Of a DNA stretch of 64,000 bases, positions 31,556 to 41,866 are shown piece by piece. The notes beneath the pieces are model-generated. The model was not told the origin of the DNA, made no database searches, and saw nothing but the letters and a program-made list of their open reading frames with translations. This DNA comes from Chondrus crispus (taxonomy: Eukaryota; Rhodophyta; Florideophyceae; Gigartinales; Gigartinaceae): the NCBI RefSeq assembly GCF_000350225.1, contig NW_005179057.1, positions 1 through 64,000 on the forward strand. Direction: 5' to 3'. The position numbers and the translations under genes were made by a program. The first letter of the stretch is position 1, and the number at the start of each line of letters is the position of its first letter.

Positions 31556-32424
31556 GAATGTGAGTGTCGAGATGATCACAAGTCATTTGAGTGTGACTGT
31601 TGAAACTATGAGCACCCATTCCTTCAATAGCTACCGCCCTATTTGGTGGATCGAGCAGGATTAGCGGCTATATGACGGCAGCATAGAATTCGAGCCGAAG
31701 TGACTTGCACGAGTCGCCGCGAAAATGCAAATATTGCTCGCCTTTACTTTGTCATCAGACAAACTAGAAAAGCATTTGAAAGATGCGTTCGTTGGTGGGG
31801 TTGGAGAATGAGACTAAGCAGGCGACTGGCATTCAAATGAACAGTTTCTCATTAGTGGCACAGACAACAATGCTATGCTTTTACCGGCAAGCTAGGCTGA
31901 CAAAGGCTTGAAAGTCTTATGGCATTTGAGTCTTCAGCATGAGAGCTTTTAGAAGAGAAACTGGCTGAAAGCCGCCTGCGAAGCCTTATGTTCCCAATGC
32001 CGATATGGGACTACTGTACAACAGACTATGTGCCTCTAAAAAATGTGTGAAACTGTTCGTTAGGCCACCAACAGTGGCCTATGCCAATGCATTTCTCCAA
32101 AGTGGGCAACCAGAGCGTGTCTATACTCAAATTGAAAAACTCCGCAGTCCTCAGAATTTAGTAGGATTGCTAGCCTCGATTAAATCATCGGGAACAACCT
32201 AGAAGACAGATAATCTTTCGCAGATGGGTATTGTTTGAGGCAACTGTCGATAACGAAGGGCTTGGTGCCCATTAAGTGCTAGGGTTTCTTCGCGAGTTGT
32301 GAAATCAAAAAAAGATGTAAAAGACTTCTCCTCTTTGCGGCGGATAAGACACACTTTTGGTGTCATCGAAAGTCCTAGTTATTTATAGGCACTGAAGGTT
32401 TTCACCGTTACAATCGTGCCTTGT
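31556..32424. other. Intergenic spacer
   Basis: Between the convergent ends of the glycosyltransferase and DP genes. Only one short frame (32005-32202) is present and nothing supports a gene. It should hold both 3' untranslated regions. Confidence 0.5.
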
Positions 32425-33645
32425 TCACGGCGGAGGAGACACCGCACTCGCTGGTTGGATCGATTCTCTTCGGAGACTTGAGCTAGTTTGCAGAGGCCCA
32501 TACGTCCTTCTTAACAACTTGCCCTTTCCATTGGCACCTAAGTCTTCGCCATCCAAAGTTCCGTCAGTGTGGAACGGAAAGCGCCTCTTTCTGGGTGGCG
32601 TGCAACTGTTCGTACGTGGTGATCTGTTCATGGGGGAAAGACAATTAGTGAGATTGGGAGACCTACGCAGCGATTGGCTTTGAAGAGGAGAGGAAGACAT
32701 AGAGATGCGGGTTTTCCGTGGCACAGCGTCATGGAGCAAGGGCGCTCCAGGTGACAGCGGCGGCTTAGACCCTGAAGTGAATTTGGCGAATGGAGATTTA
32801 GATGCAACTCGTCGCCGTTTAGGAGACGAGAAAGGGTCAACTTCTGGCGGACGGTCCAGGCTATGATCTGGTATTGATGGACTACTGGGGGTAGGTAGAT
32901 CAGTCGGGGCACGCAAAGCTGGCAGTTTGTGCGGTGCATAAGTGGGATTGGGAACAATAAACATCCGGTCAAGTATGCCGCTGTCATTCACAATTTCATA
33001 ATGACCGCAAAATTCAAAAACCATGCTGTCGGCGTCAGGCGTTGCTTCAAGCTTGATGTCGGTGGTGACGGGGGTGCGGATGATGACGAATGGAAGCGGG
33101 ATTCGTAATGGTTCCGATTCCGGAGCACGTTGATTGCGCTGACAAAGAGTAAGGATTGCACGAGCCTGTCCTTTCAGCTGAGACAGCTTGCTATGCTTAT
33201 CAGCGATTGATTTCCGAAGGCGGACCACGGATTTATAGATGACCATTGAGTTAGAAGGTGAGCTGCCTCGAATGTTTGATTGCTCTGCTTGAAAGCGCAA
33301 GGGAATTAGGTGATTAGTGCCAACCCAGGTAAGGGTTTTGTCCTTTCGGGTACGTCTGATGGCACCGACAGACTCGAGAACCTTAAGCGAATCGTAGAGA
33401 CGGCGGCGGATATTTTTGCCCACTGCGGCCAGTTCATCTTCGGAGACGACAAACGCAGCACCTTCTACTTCTGATATGGCCTCGTTTGCGAGTTCGGAGG
33501 CGATGTCAACAGAAGATATTCCCTTGTTTGAGCGCAACTTTTTCACGAGGGACATAGAAATGGCACGCAGATTCTTGGTTGCAGATAGAGTTTTGGAAAT
33601 GTCGCGGCGGGTGGGGACGGTGGAGGGTTCAGAGTTGGAAGACAT
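32425..33645 (-). CDS. DP-type (E2F dimerisation partner) transcription factor
   Basis: Partner of E2F that binds promoters of S-phase genes. I start it at the ATG at 33645 (406 residues), since upstream codons are a low-complexity run read through a GA-rich tract. The winged-helix DNA-binding domain spans about 24-112: LRAISMSLVKKLRSNKGIS, then the family signature NIRRRLYDSLKVL at 78-90 and LTWVG. A charged helix at about 135-170 would be the dimerisation coil, and LPFVIIRTPVTTDIKLE at about 184-200 with FCGHYEIVNDSGILDRM matches the DP-specific C-terminal domain. The tail is Ser/Pro-rich with many SP and TP sites, candidates for cyclin-dependent kinase. The gene has no intron. A probable paralog lies 5.7 kb away. 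Confidence 0.85.
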   Translation of the reverse strand: MSSNSEPSTVPTRRDISKTLSATKNLRAISMSLVKKLRSNKGISSVDIASELANEAISEVEGAAFVVSEDELAAVGKNIRRRLYDSLKVLESVGAIRRTRKDKTLTWVGTNHLIPLRFQAEQSNIRGSSPSNSMVIYKSVVRLRKSIADKHSKLSQLKGQARAILTLCQRNQRAPESEPLRIPLPFVIIRTPVTTDIKLEATPDADSMVFEFCGHYEIVNDSGILDRMFIVPNPTYAPHKLPALRAPTDLPTPSSPSIPDHSLDRPPEVDPFSSPKRRRVASKSPFAKFTSGSKPPLSPGAPLLHDAVPRKTRISMSSSPLQSQSLRRSPNLTNCLSPMNRSPRTNSCTPPRKRRFPFHTDGTLDGEDLGANGKGKLLRRTYGPLQTSSSLRRESIQPASAVSPPP

Positions 33646-33674
33646 GGTAATCTCCAACGGCCATGTGAAGCAGG

Positions 33675-33780
33675 GAGACTGAGGGAGCGGTAGCAGGGAG
33701 CGAGTTCCTGCGTGGTTTTGTGGTGGAAGGAGAGAAGGAGGGAAGGAGGGGAGGAGGGAAGGAGGGAAGGAGAAGGAATG
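33675..33780 (-). promoter_or_regulatory. Purine-rich (GGAAGG) tract upstream of DP gene
   Basis: Between 33724 and 33780 the plus strand is almost pure G/A in repeats of GGAGGGAAGGAGG type. It lies within about 140 bases 5' of the DP start codon, so it probably forms its 5' leader (CU-rich in the transcript) or core promoter. A slippage-prone microsatellite is an alternative reading. Confidence 0.45.
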
Positions 33781-33819
33781 TCGGTGTTGGGGCTGTGACA
33801 GTATTGTTGTTTGCAAGGC

Positions 33820-35189
33820 TCACTCTCGCAATGACCGCTGGAATGGGACTAACTACATTCGTGAACACTTAGGGCCGCGAGTGGGAGAAAGGGATGCACT
33901 GGAAGTCACCAACCTGATAAAGAGCTTTGAACAGTATGGATTTTGCTCTTGCAGTTTGGGATTTGTATGATTTCGCGCCAAAATTGCTCCTGTAACAGCC
34001 GAGTAGTACTTGAGGTAGCCTTAGGGATGCTGCCGGGCCTCTCGCTACTGAAACAGTACTGTACGTGTACCGTACTGAACAGTATGACAGGATGATGAGG
34101 ACAGTACCAAGGGTATTGCATACTGTGCAATACTGTACAGAAGTTGTGTTTTTTCTATGCATTTACAGTAGATACTTTTTTTCCTCGAGAGTGGCCGCGT
34201 GTACATTCCGTATTGGCCAATTCTGATGCCGTTTTTGAGGTCTACAGTACGCCCTGATTTACACAATACATGAATACAGTATCGCAAGCAATGCGGCTAC
34301 CTGATAGCTGACTCGAACAGCCTCGATGCTTATCAATACTCAAGAGTTTTGTTGCTCTTTAGAGATAACCTACTGCAGTAGGATATCCTTAGAGCACCCC
34401 TATCGGTTTGGCTAAATTTGGTGGCTAAAAGTGTAAAATTTTGCGTTTGCATATATATAACATTTCACATTTCTGTGCGCAACACTATCCGTTTAGGAGT
34501 AAATTAAGCCTACAGGCTTAGTAAGCCCCCTCAAATGCCTGACCAACACGATCCTTCTTTGTTTTCTTTGCTCGTTTCAAATATCTTGAGCCCTTTTTTT
34601 GTTTTTGCTGTTTGCTGTCTCTTTGCTGCCGTAGCTTCCTCTCTTTGCTGCTTTTGAAGTCGTTTAATGGGCTGAAAGAGGCTTAAAAAGCCAAGAAATA
34701 GTCCACCCAAGGGTAGATTTTGTGGGGCAAAGTACAGGCTATAGAGGAAATTTTTTGTTCGGAATTAACCCATGTCCGGAATTTCCTCTTTCGAGAAGGG
34801 TACTGTAAAGGGGGGGGGATAATGCAACTCTCGGACAACGCTGCCACTATCCGGACTGCAAAAATATTTCAAAAAATGTATGATTCTTGGGCCAAGACGC
34901 TTCTCGACCATAGAGCACGCCACGAATAGCGTTTTAATTGCAAACCGTGTGGATAGATTTAAAAATAAATCTGCTCAATGATCAGAACACGGAATGTTAC
35001 ATAAAGCGAGATACGGCAGATCTTTCCTCTGCTGTAAACAGCAGGTGCGCCTCTGCTCCACCTCAGTTTCCCTTTGCATCTCCAATCCATAGTGAAGAAG
35101 AACATTTACCGCGTTTAACCGCACCCATCCACATCCTCTTCTTGCCGTTGCCGTGGTGCTCACGCCGCTACTGCGCACATATTCTTGCG
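33820..35189. other. Intergenic spacer between divergent genes
   Basis: About 1.4 kb between the divergent DP and DUF1995 genes. It has several GTACTG/CAGTAC words near 34050-34150 and a G-run at 34809-34818. No gene is supported; promoters of both neighbours should lie here. Confidence 0.5.
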
Positions 35190-36035
35190 ATGCCAACCCA
35201 CGCTTTGTCATTTGTCAGCTTTCAGCCAGTTCTGCCACCCCGCCATGCTCGACAAACTGTTCAGAAGAGGGCGCGCCCACTTTCTTCCTGCAGCTACTTT
35301 GCCCATATCCCGCGCGCGTGTGCGACCCCACCGCCATCACCACAACCAAATGACACCTTACCCGACATGAAAATCCCGGGCACCCCCTGTTTCACATCTC
35401 GCATAATGGCATCACCAATGCCGAGCGACCGACGCCACGTCTACTTGCAAGCAGCCGCGGCTGCCACAGCCAGCTATTTGGCCGATTTCCAGCCCGGCAC
35501 CTCTGCTCCTGTGTCTCAAGTCACCCTGCTTGTTCCGCAACTTAACCCAGAACTGGACGTATATGACCGCCGCTTCTTACTCAGCCTGGCATGGGCTGTG
35601 CTAGATGTCACAGCTTTCTCATGCCGTTTACGAAGTCGAGTCCTGATTCAAGGAACCGGCGCTTTCGGTGCAGTTCCGCTCTCCGTTTCTGGCCTCCGAA
35701 GAAACTTCGACGCCGACTTGAACATGTCCCAGGAAGCATGGACTGAGAACATCATTCGTTCAGGGGCCCTGGAAAATGTGGATGACCTTGATGACCAAGA
35801 TGATATTGTCATCGTTGTGTCCCCCACAAATGCAGTCTCAATTCCGGTCATCGATAATCTTACAGATATGGTCGCCAGGGCACGCGGAAGACCAGTGATC
35901 CTACTCAACCCACGATTGGCGGACGTTCCGAGTCACAGCGGCGTAATGCAGGTAAGTGGACGTGCGGAACGGGTCCGCTTCTTGGAAAACATAGACCACA
36001 TTTTTTATTTGCGCTTGCTGTTTAGCGCAGGCAAA
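35190..36035 (+). CDS. DUF1995 (LPA3-like) plastid protein, exon 1
   Basis: First exon of a protein with the DUF1995 domain, found in plastid-bearing eukaryotes and cyanobacteria; some plant members (LPA3) help assemble photosystem II. From the ATG at 35190 the first 70-80 residues are rich in Ser, Ala, Pro, Arg and lack acidic residues, as in a plastid-targeting peptide. The domain then shows YLQAAAAATASYLADFQPG, DDQDDIVIVVSPTNA and the hallmark RGRPVILLNPRLADV. The exon ends GGC AAA before GTACGT, a good splice donor. The reading frame continues into the intron but loses family similarity there. The upstream in-frame extension to 34938 lacks an ATG context I trust. Confidence 0.75.
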
Positions 36036-36150
36036 GTACGTATTCTCCAATATCAAGACAAACTCTGTCGACGGCATTCCTACCACCGTTGCATTGCCAC
36101 TGACTTTTTGCCTGACGACTTCCCTCTGTGTATTGCATTTTCCGCAACAG
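36036..36150 (+). other. Intron (115 bp) of the DUF1995 gene
   Basis: Donor GTACGT at 36036 and acceptor GCAACAG ending at 36150. Removing it keeps the frame and joins FSAGK to SYPLRGILHRAYPGQWQVW, restoring the domain's expected order. A competing GTAAGT at 35952 would cut out RFLENIDHIFYLRLLF, which fits the domain, so it is less likely. Confidence 0.7.
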
Positions 36151-36483
36151 TCGTACCCTCTTCGCGGAATCTTACATCGTGCGTACCCCGGGCAATGGCA
36201 GGTCTGGCGTTCTGAGAATGAAGATACCAACTACCGTCTCATCTCGTCTGCACCCGAGCGCCCTCTGGCAGATGACATCACTACATCCTTCGCACAAGAT
36301 AGATATGCCCAACAGAAGAGGCGTATGGAGAATACAGCCGCCTCTGGGTCACCTGCGTCTCTGGAATCCCTCCTCGCATCGCCTGCAGCTTTTGCCATCA
36401 TTGCAATAGGCATGACGTTAGCAGTTGCTCGTTTTCTCGGCACAGATATACAGCTATTGGTTAATGGCACGCTCAGAGGTTGA
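36151..36483 (+). CDS. DUF1995 (LPA3-like) plastid protein, exon 2
   Basis: Carries the most conserved end of the domain, LHRAYPGQWQVW, and adds about 80 residues ending in TGA. The last 40 residues contain a hydrophobic stretch, AAFAIIAIGMTLAVARFLG, that could anchor the protein in a membrane, presumably thylakoid or envelope; many family members lack one. Total protein about 392 residues with exon 1. Confidence 0.75.
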   Translation, partial: SYPLRGILHRAYPGQWQVWRSENEDTNYRLISSAPERPLADDITTSFAQDRYAQQKRRMENTAASGSPASLESLLASPAAFAIIAIGMTLAVARFLGTDIQLLVNGTLRG

Positions 36484-36732
36484 GTCATGCATCGCGAACC
36501 TAGCAAGTGAATCGTTTTCAGGAACACGCCTATTCTGTTTTGAGAGACGCAAAGGACTAAAAACAAAAATTTAGGGAGCAAATCAGGGACAGAACCATCG
36601 CCTAATCGGAAACTAAGCATCGCGGCGACAGTTAGTGAGTAAGTACTATACAAGTAAGCACCCTTACGCATCGAAGGGATGCGCTCTATGACCCAGTGGC
36701 TCGAAAGGCGGAGGCGATTATCGTTTGATGCA

Positions 36733-38534
36733 TCATGTTAGGTCTATGACTTGGACATCATTCGCATCGGGAACTTTGCCGGATGGTAGAGACGCCATAG
36801 CTGAAGGTGCATGCGATGGTGCCTCCGGAGATGACGTCATGTTTGAAGCGGGTTTGGAACTTGCGGGGTTAGAAGGTTGCTGAGAGGTAGAGCTATTCGA
36901 TAGTCTGCCTTGCGGCGTAGCTTTCATGATGGCAGTGTCTGCAAGCCCACGACCAGATGGGGGCGGGACGCCATTTTGGTTCGGCGGCGCCGCAGCGGCG
37001 ACCATTTGTGAGTGACTGGCAGGTCGAATATGTGTCCCAAGTGGAGCAACCGAGCCTTGCCCCGCTGCAGCAGCGGATATTTTTTGTACAGGGGCACCAG
37101 CTTGCACCATGCGTCTTGGAACAGTGTGATATTTTTCAAGTCGAAGCCATTCCGATACAGCTGGTGGTTTGGTTTTCTGCGCCCTTCTACTCAAATTGGA
37201 TGACAAAAAGCGGTATCCAAGCGCGGCCATCTGTGCGGCGAAAAATTGCGTATGACTCCAGCTGAGAAAGTAGAGATCATTGATCGGGCTGCCATCTGGC
37301 AAGTCTTTGTCGACATCGCTGGTGCCCGTCCTCATGGTATCCAAAGCCTCCTCCTCGGTGGATGGCACTTTGAACACGGCTTTAGTGAAGAACAAGGAAG
37401 CGCCGCTGAAAATAAGATCTTGAGACCGGGAAGCCACCTTGAGGACGGGGCTGGTTAACTCGCACCTTGTGATGTTGGCCGTTATCGGTATAATCTGCCT
37501 CTTGATCACCTTCTTCTGAACCGCGCCCCGCAATGGAGTTGGGCCGTTGCCCGTTGGCGGGTGTGCCGCTGCACGCGTAGATGGTTTCGGCATTGGCTGC
37601 AGAGATGCGGAATTCAGTGGCGCAGAGGCTCCATTCGGGGCGCGTATGATTGCGGAGTGCCGCAAATCGCTAGTGCGCGCGGTTCCTGTCTGATTATTAA
37701 GAGTTGAATTTTGAGCGACATTTACGCCTCCAGGGCTGGCGGTGTTCGTAGTTGGCAAGGTGGGAGATGACACAGTGGGAGATGACACATTGGGAGATGA
37801 CGTTTGCACAGATAAGGCACCGGTGCCTTGCCGGTTCCGGAGCTCCTGAAGCGCATCGAGGTTCATCTGACCCGCGCGCCTCGCCAGCATCTTGTGCTGA
37901 TACTGCTGTTGAGATAAGCCAGGATGGCTTTCCGGGACCTGCATTGGCTGCTGCATCGGCTGTTGCATCGGTTGCTGCATCGGCTGCTGCATCGGCCGCT
38001 GCATCGGCCGCGCGCGCTGCTGAGACAGTTGGCGCAAGACCTGAAAAGCCTGAGCCTGCGAGATGATCTGGCCCTGCATGGCGCTCTGGCGCTGCAAGAA
38101 GGCGATAGTGGAAGCGATTTGCGGGGTGATAAGGTTGGCAGTGGGGTTGTGGGCGTGCATCGGAGCGGCGGAAGCGGGCAGGGGTGGCGTGGGCGGCGGT
38201 GCGGAAGGCGGCGGTGCGGAAGGCGGCAGCGGCAGATGGGGTGCGGGCTGAGTAGCGGGGAAAGCAGTGGACTGGGCGCGAGCGAGGGCGAGGCTCTGGG
38301 CGTGCAGCGCCTGCGCGCGGTACTGGGTGGCGTCGGCGGCGAGCGACGCGGGGTGGGCGGTGGTCGCGGGCGGTGGGCGCGGCGGCGGCGGTTGGGTCGG
38401 GGATGCGAGATGGGCGGCGGCGGAAATGGGGCGAAGGGTGCTGTCCGGGGCGACGTAGTGTTGGGTCTTGCAGTGCTTGAAAAGGGTTCTGATGTAGGCG
38501 GCGTTGAAGTCGATGCGGTACTGCGCGGCGGTGC
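36733..38534 (-). CDS. Gln/Pro/Ser-rich nuclear-type protein, 5' end in assembly gap
   Basis: About 600 codons are visible; the start lies in the N-run. Family not recognised. The visible N-terminal part has a short globular-looking piece (YRIDFNAAYIRTLFKHCKT), then a long Pro/Ala/Ser/Gln-rich region including a MQQP repeat. A second compact region lies at about 37080-37500 (KKVIKRQIIPITANITRC, DLYFLSWSHTQFFAAQMAAL). The protein ends VQVIDLT before TGA, matching the SUMO-interacting-motif consensus (V.VIDLT). The composition suggests a transcription cofactor or chromatin protein. It is divergent from the DP gene across the gap. Confidence 0.6.
37940..38012 (-). repeat. 12-bp coding tandem repeat (MQQP)n
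   Basis: About six units of GCATCGGCTGCT type on the plus strand, encoding MQQP/MQRP units in the Gln-rich protein. Copy number may vary between strains. Confidence 0.8.
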
Positions 38535-39306
38535 NNNNNNNNNNNNNNNNNNNNNNNNNNNNNNNNNNNNNNNNNNNNNNNNNNNNNNNNNNNNNNNNNN
38601 NNNNNNNNNNNNNNNNNNNNNNNNNNNNNNNNNNNNNNNNNNNNNNNNNNNNNNNNNNNNNNNNNNNNNNNNNNNNNNNNNNNNNNNNNNNNNNNNNNNN
38701 NNNNNNNNNNNNNNNNNNNNNNNNNNNNNNNNNNNNNNNNNNNNNNNNNNNNNNNNNNNNNNNNNNNNNNNNNNNNNNNNNNNNNNNNNNNNNNNNNNNN
38801 NNNNNNNNNNNNNNNNNNNNNNNNNNNNNNNNNNNNNNNNNNNNNNNNNNNNNNNNNNNNNNNNNNNNNNNNNNNNNNNNNNNNNNNNNNNNNNNNNNNN
38901 NNNNNNNNNNNNNNNNNNNNNNNNNNNNNNNNNNNNNNNNNNNNNNNNNNNNNNNNNNNNNNNNNNNNNNNNNNNNNNNNNNNNNNNNNNNNNNNNNNNN
39001 NNNNNNNNNNNNNNNNNNNNNNNNNNNNNNNNNNNNNNNNNNNNNNNNNNNNNNNNNNNNNNNNNNNNNNNNNNNNNNNNNNNNNNNNNNNNNNNNNNNN
39101 NNNNNNNNNNNNNNNNNNNNNNNNNNNNNNNNNNNNNNNNNNNNNNNNNNNNNNNNNNNNNNNNNNNNNNNNNNNNNNNNNNNNNNNNNNNNNNNNNNNN
39201 NNNNNNNNNNNNNNNNNNNNNNNNNNNNNNNNNNNNNNNNNNNNNNNNNNNNNNNNNNNNNNNNNNNNNNNNNNNNNNNNNNNNNNNNNNNNNNNNNNNN
39301 NNNNNN
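38535..39306. other. Assembly gap (772 N)
   Basis: A run of N. It hides the 5' ends of two divergent genes, and therefore probably their shared promoter. Any reading frame crossing it is an artefact. Confidence 0.99.
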
Positions 39307-39307
39307 C

Positions 39308-40522
39308 GACTTGCGCCGCCTCAACCCCGCGCGCGACGCAGCCGCCGTCGAGCGCAACACCCGCCGCCGCGTCTACGACGCCCTCAAGGTCATGGTCGCG
39401 GCCGGCTGCGTCCAGCGCGACGGCAAGGCCCTCCGCTGGATCGGCGTCGACGACCTGGCCCCGCCCTCCCCGCCCGCCGCGAACGAGGCCCCCTCCGTCC
39501 GCGTACAGCTCTGCCAGATCAGGAGGTGTCTCGCCAGGAAGCGCGCCCTCGCCACTGAGCTGCAGGCAAGGCTCGTCGCCTTCAGCCGCCTCGTCGAGCG
39601 CCGTCCGGACGACCCGGACGCACGATTGTCGCCTGCCCTGGCTCGCATTCACTTCCCCATGGTCGTCGTCAAGGCTCGCACGCCTCATGTGGCGTACGCC
39701 CCGAATAGGGAACACGTCCGCCTTACCTCCGCCCATCCGTTCAAGCTCTACTCAGAGTCAGATATCGTCCTCATGATGTCGGAGCGGCGCCGCCCACGCC
39801 TTAACGCGCCTCAGAAAAAGCCTCGCACCGCGTCCAAGTCGAAGCCTTCTTCACGCCACAAGCACCACCGTCCCCGCGGCGAGGGCTCGCCTCCGCCCCC
39901 ACCTCCCCCGTCTCCTGCAATGCTCAAAGATGAGGACCAGCCTAATCCGTTTGCTCTCTCGCGGTCGCGTTCCGAACCGCCCCAGTTCTGCATAGACTTG
40001 AAACAGCTCCAAGTCCTGGCCAAAGTAAGAAACGACGGCACGGAACCAACACCGCCAGTATCTGACGAGGCGGACGTCGGCGAAACCTCAACTGACTACT
40101 CATTGATGGACCACGCGAAAGCTGAGCTCTGTCTTGACCCTGAAATCCCGCTTCAGTACGAACATGACGACGACGAGAAGCCCTTTTTTGAGCATATGCA
40201 GAAACGTCCTGCCCCGCCATTAAGCATCCTTGGACATGATTTGGATTCGCGTGGCGACGAATCCACCACAACTAGCATCGGCGTTGGTATCCCCAACACC
40301 CAATTTGAGCATCTTCCCTCCAGGACTTGCACTGATGAACCATTTGCGCCGAACATCGATTTGATTTGTGATGAGGAGCTCTCCATCCCACTTTCTGTCG
40401 GCGATACAACAGATACGGAGCATGTTCAGGATACTTCAGACATCCCCAACACTACCACCGAAAGTGATGCAGAGCCAAAACAAGACTTCAGTAGCAAAGA
40501 CACCGCGAAAGGCGGCGAATAA
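39308..40522 (+). CDS. Second DP-type transcription factor, 5' end in gap
   Basis: 404 codons are visible up to TAA. The first visible residues are the end of a winged helix with the DP signature NTRRRVYDALKVMVAAG and ALRWIGVDDL. A coiled stretch follows (LARKRALATELQARLVAF), then the DP-specific domain IHFPMVVVKARTPHVAY...HPFKLYSESDIVLMM. The long tail is acidic with scattered Ser/Thr and could activate transcription. About the first half of the DNA-binding domain is missing in the gap. Its layout is the same as the DP gene at 32.4-33.6 kb, but sequence is well diverged, so it is an old paralog. Confidence 0.8.
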   Translation, partial: DLRRLNPARDAAAVERNTRRRVYDALKVMVAAGCVQRDGKALRWIGVDDLAPPSPPAANEAPSVRVQLCQIRRCLARKRALATELQARLVAFSRLVERRPDDPDARLSPALARIHFPMVVVKARTPHVAYAPNREHVRLTSAHPFKLYSESDIVLMMSERRRPRLNAPQKKPRTASKSKPSSRHKHHRPRGEGSPPPPPPPSPAMLKDEDQPNPFALSRSRSEPPQFCIDLKQLQVLAKVRNDGTEPTPPVSDEADVGETSTDYSLMDHAKAELCLDPEIPLQYEHDDDEKPFFEHMQKRPAPPLSILGHDLDSRGDESTTTSIGVGIPNTQFEHLPSRTCTDEPFAPNIDLICDEELSIPLSVGDTTDTEHVQDTSDIPNTTTESDAEPKQDFSSKDTAKGGE

Positions 40523-40524
40523 GG

Positions 40525-40882
40525 GCTTTTGCATGGGTTTTGACCGATGCCAGCGCACGGTTGCATAGCATTTGCCCTCCCTGAACATACCTATTTGTAC
40601 ACACATGTACATATCTGTCATTAAGTCATGGAGATGCTTCTCCGAGAAGACCTCTGGCTTACATTCCAGTTCGCTCCAGTGGCATGAATTCCCTATCTCC
40701 CACTGTGTACGCGTCTCGCGTTGTTGCTCCTCCCAAGAATCCTTTTTTGGTGCAACACTACAGCTTAACTTCACACCTGTAAAACCGTGTTATTAGACCC
40801 TCGCGCAGCATTTCTGAGCCACCACGGACGAAAGAACATAAAACACAAATGAGAAAGAGAAGATGTCCTTTATGTCTTTAGG
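40525..40882. other. Spacer between convergent genes
   Basis: 3' regions of the second DP gene and SURF2. No gene is seen. Confidence 0.5.
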
Positions 40883-41866
40883 TCAAGCTTCCGCTCGGTC
40901 TGACTTCCGTCTTTGCCGAGGCCGGCGTGCCTTCTTCGGAGCCTTTTCCGACCGCAATCTCTTTTTCGTGGCAACTTCGCCCTCCTGATGCCCATTTGAG
41001 GCTGCAGCAGCATCGTCATTTGCACCCATGGTGATTTCAGATGAGGGAACGACTCGCTTGCCTCCCTTCGCTTTGGATCTGGATTTCCTTATAGTGATAC
41101 CCTCCTCCATCCCGTTCTCACTAGCGTTGCGCGTGGCGGCATCACGATTTGCTGCGGCTCGAGCACGGCGACGACCGCGAGTCCAGAAAACTGCCCCGTC
41201 CTTCTCATCCTCACTGATCCTCTCATCGAGCTTGGTTTGCTTCGGGGCTTCTTCCATTTCCTCATCGCCCGTGTCCTCTTCTTTGCCGTCATTATTCGCG
41301 TCCTCATCCCCGTCACCCATATCTTCGTCGGCATCGGACAGAATCCCGTCGAGAAGGTCAGGCGCTTCCTTGTCTCCAGCCTCCTCTTCCCCATTCTCTC
41401 CTTCACCACCATTATGATTTTCCCCTTCTTTCTTTCCCATCGACTTTGCCCTCGCCAGTTTCTTCTCCTTCCGCTTCGCCGCGATTCGCGCCGCCTCCTC
41501 CCGCTGCCGGTCTGCTTCTTTGAACTTTCTCTGAAATCTTTTCCCATTCACATGGCCAATGACCACATCCTTCCGGCGCGGCAAGACAGAACTCGTAAGC
41601 TTGCAAAACAGAAAGTGATTCTTGTCTTTGTGCTTGTGCGGGACGACGTACGGCTCGTGTTGGGCAAAGTCGTATCCCTCGTTGGCTTTCAGCTGTAGTG
41701 CGCGCTTATACGCAAGCCCATTTGCATAGGCTTCTAGCACCTTCCCCGACGTCATGGCAGCAAATTCCATCCCGCTTTTTGTAAACTGCAGCTTGCCGCT
41801 CGGCAGCAGCGTCGTAGATGATGGGTGTTTTGCTGCGTACCGCGCAACATCGGATTGAGAGGGCAT
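40883..41866 (-). CDS. SURF2: SURF2 (surfeit locus protein 2) homolog
   Basis: Small basic nucleolar-type protein; the human member is linked to ribosome biogenesis. I start at the ATG at 41866 (327 residues) because the frame further upstream has no family likeness. Conserved landmarks appear in order: LPSGKLQFTKSGMEF, an AYANGLAYKRAL stretch, HEPYVVPHKHKDKNHFLFCK and VIGHVNGKRFQRKF. A strongly charged Lys/Glu coil follows, then a Glu/Asp-rich region and a basic, Arg/Lys-rich tail suited to nucleolar retention. The acidic and basic tails are longer than in animals. It is divergent from the dynamin gene with a 472-bp shared upstream region. Confidence 0.8.
   Translation of the reverse strand: MPSQSDVARYAAKHPSSTTLLPSGKLQFTKSGMEFAAMTSGKVLEAYANGLAYKRALQLKANEGYDFAQHEPYVVPHKHKDKNHFLFCKLTSSVLPRRKDVVIGHVNGKRFQRKFKEADRQREEAARIAAKRKEKKLARAKSMGKKEGENHNGGEGENGEEEAGDKEAPDLLDGILSDADEDMGDGDEDANNDGKEEDTGDEEMEEAPKQTKLDERISEDEKDGAVFWTRGRRRARAAANRDAATRNASENGMEEGITIRKSRSKAKGGKRVVPSSEITMGANDDAAAASNGHQEGEVATKKRLRSEKAPKKARRPRQRRKSDRAEA

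Noticed and set aside
33646-33816. Extended N-terminus of the DP protein
   Set aside because: It is a Pro/Ser/Phe-rich read-through of a GA microsatellite; the ATG at 33645 precedes the conserved domain.
37697-40522. Very long open frames across 38535-39306 on both strands
   Set aside because: They owe their length to the N-run, which has no stops. Only the minus frame ending at 36733 and the plus frame ending at 40522 have protein-like sequence on their own sides.
41028-41698. Plus-strand Ser/Phe/Leu-rich ORFs opposite SURF2
   Set aside because: They mirror the Lys/Glu-rich coding strand of SURF2 and have no family features.
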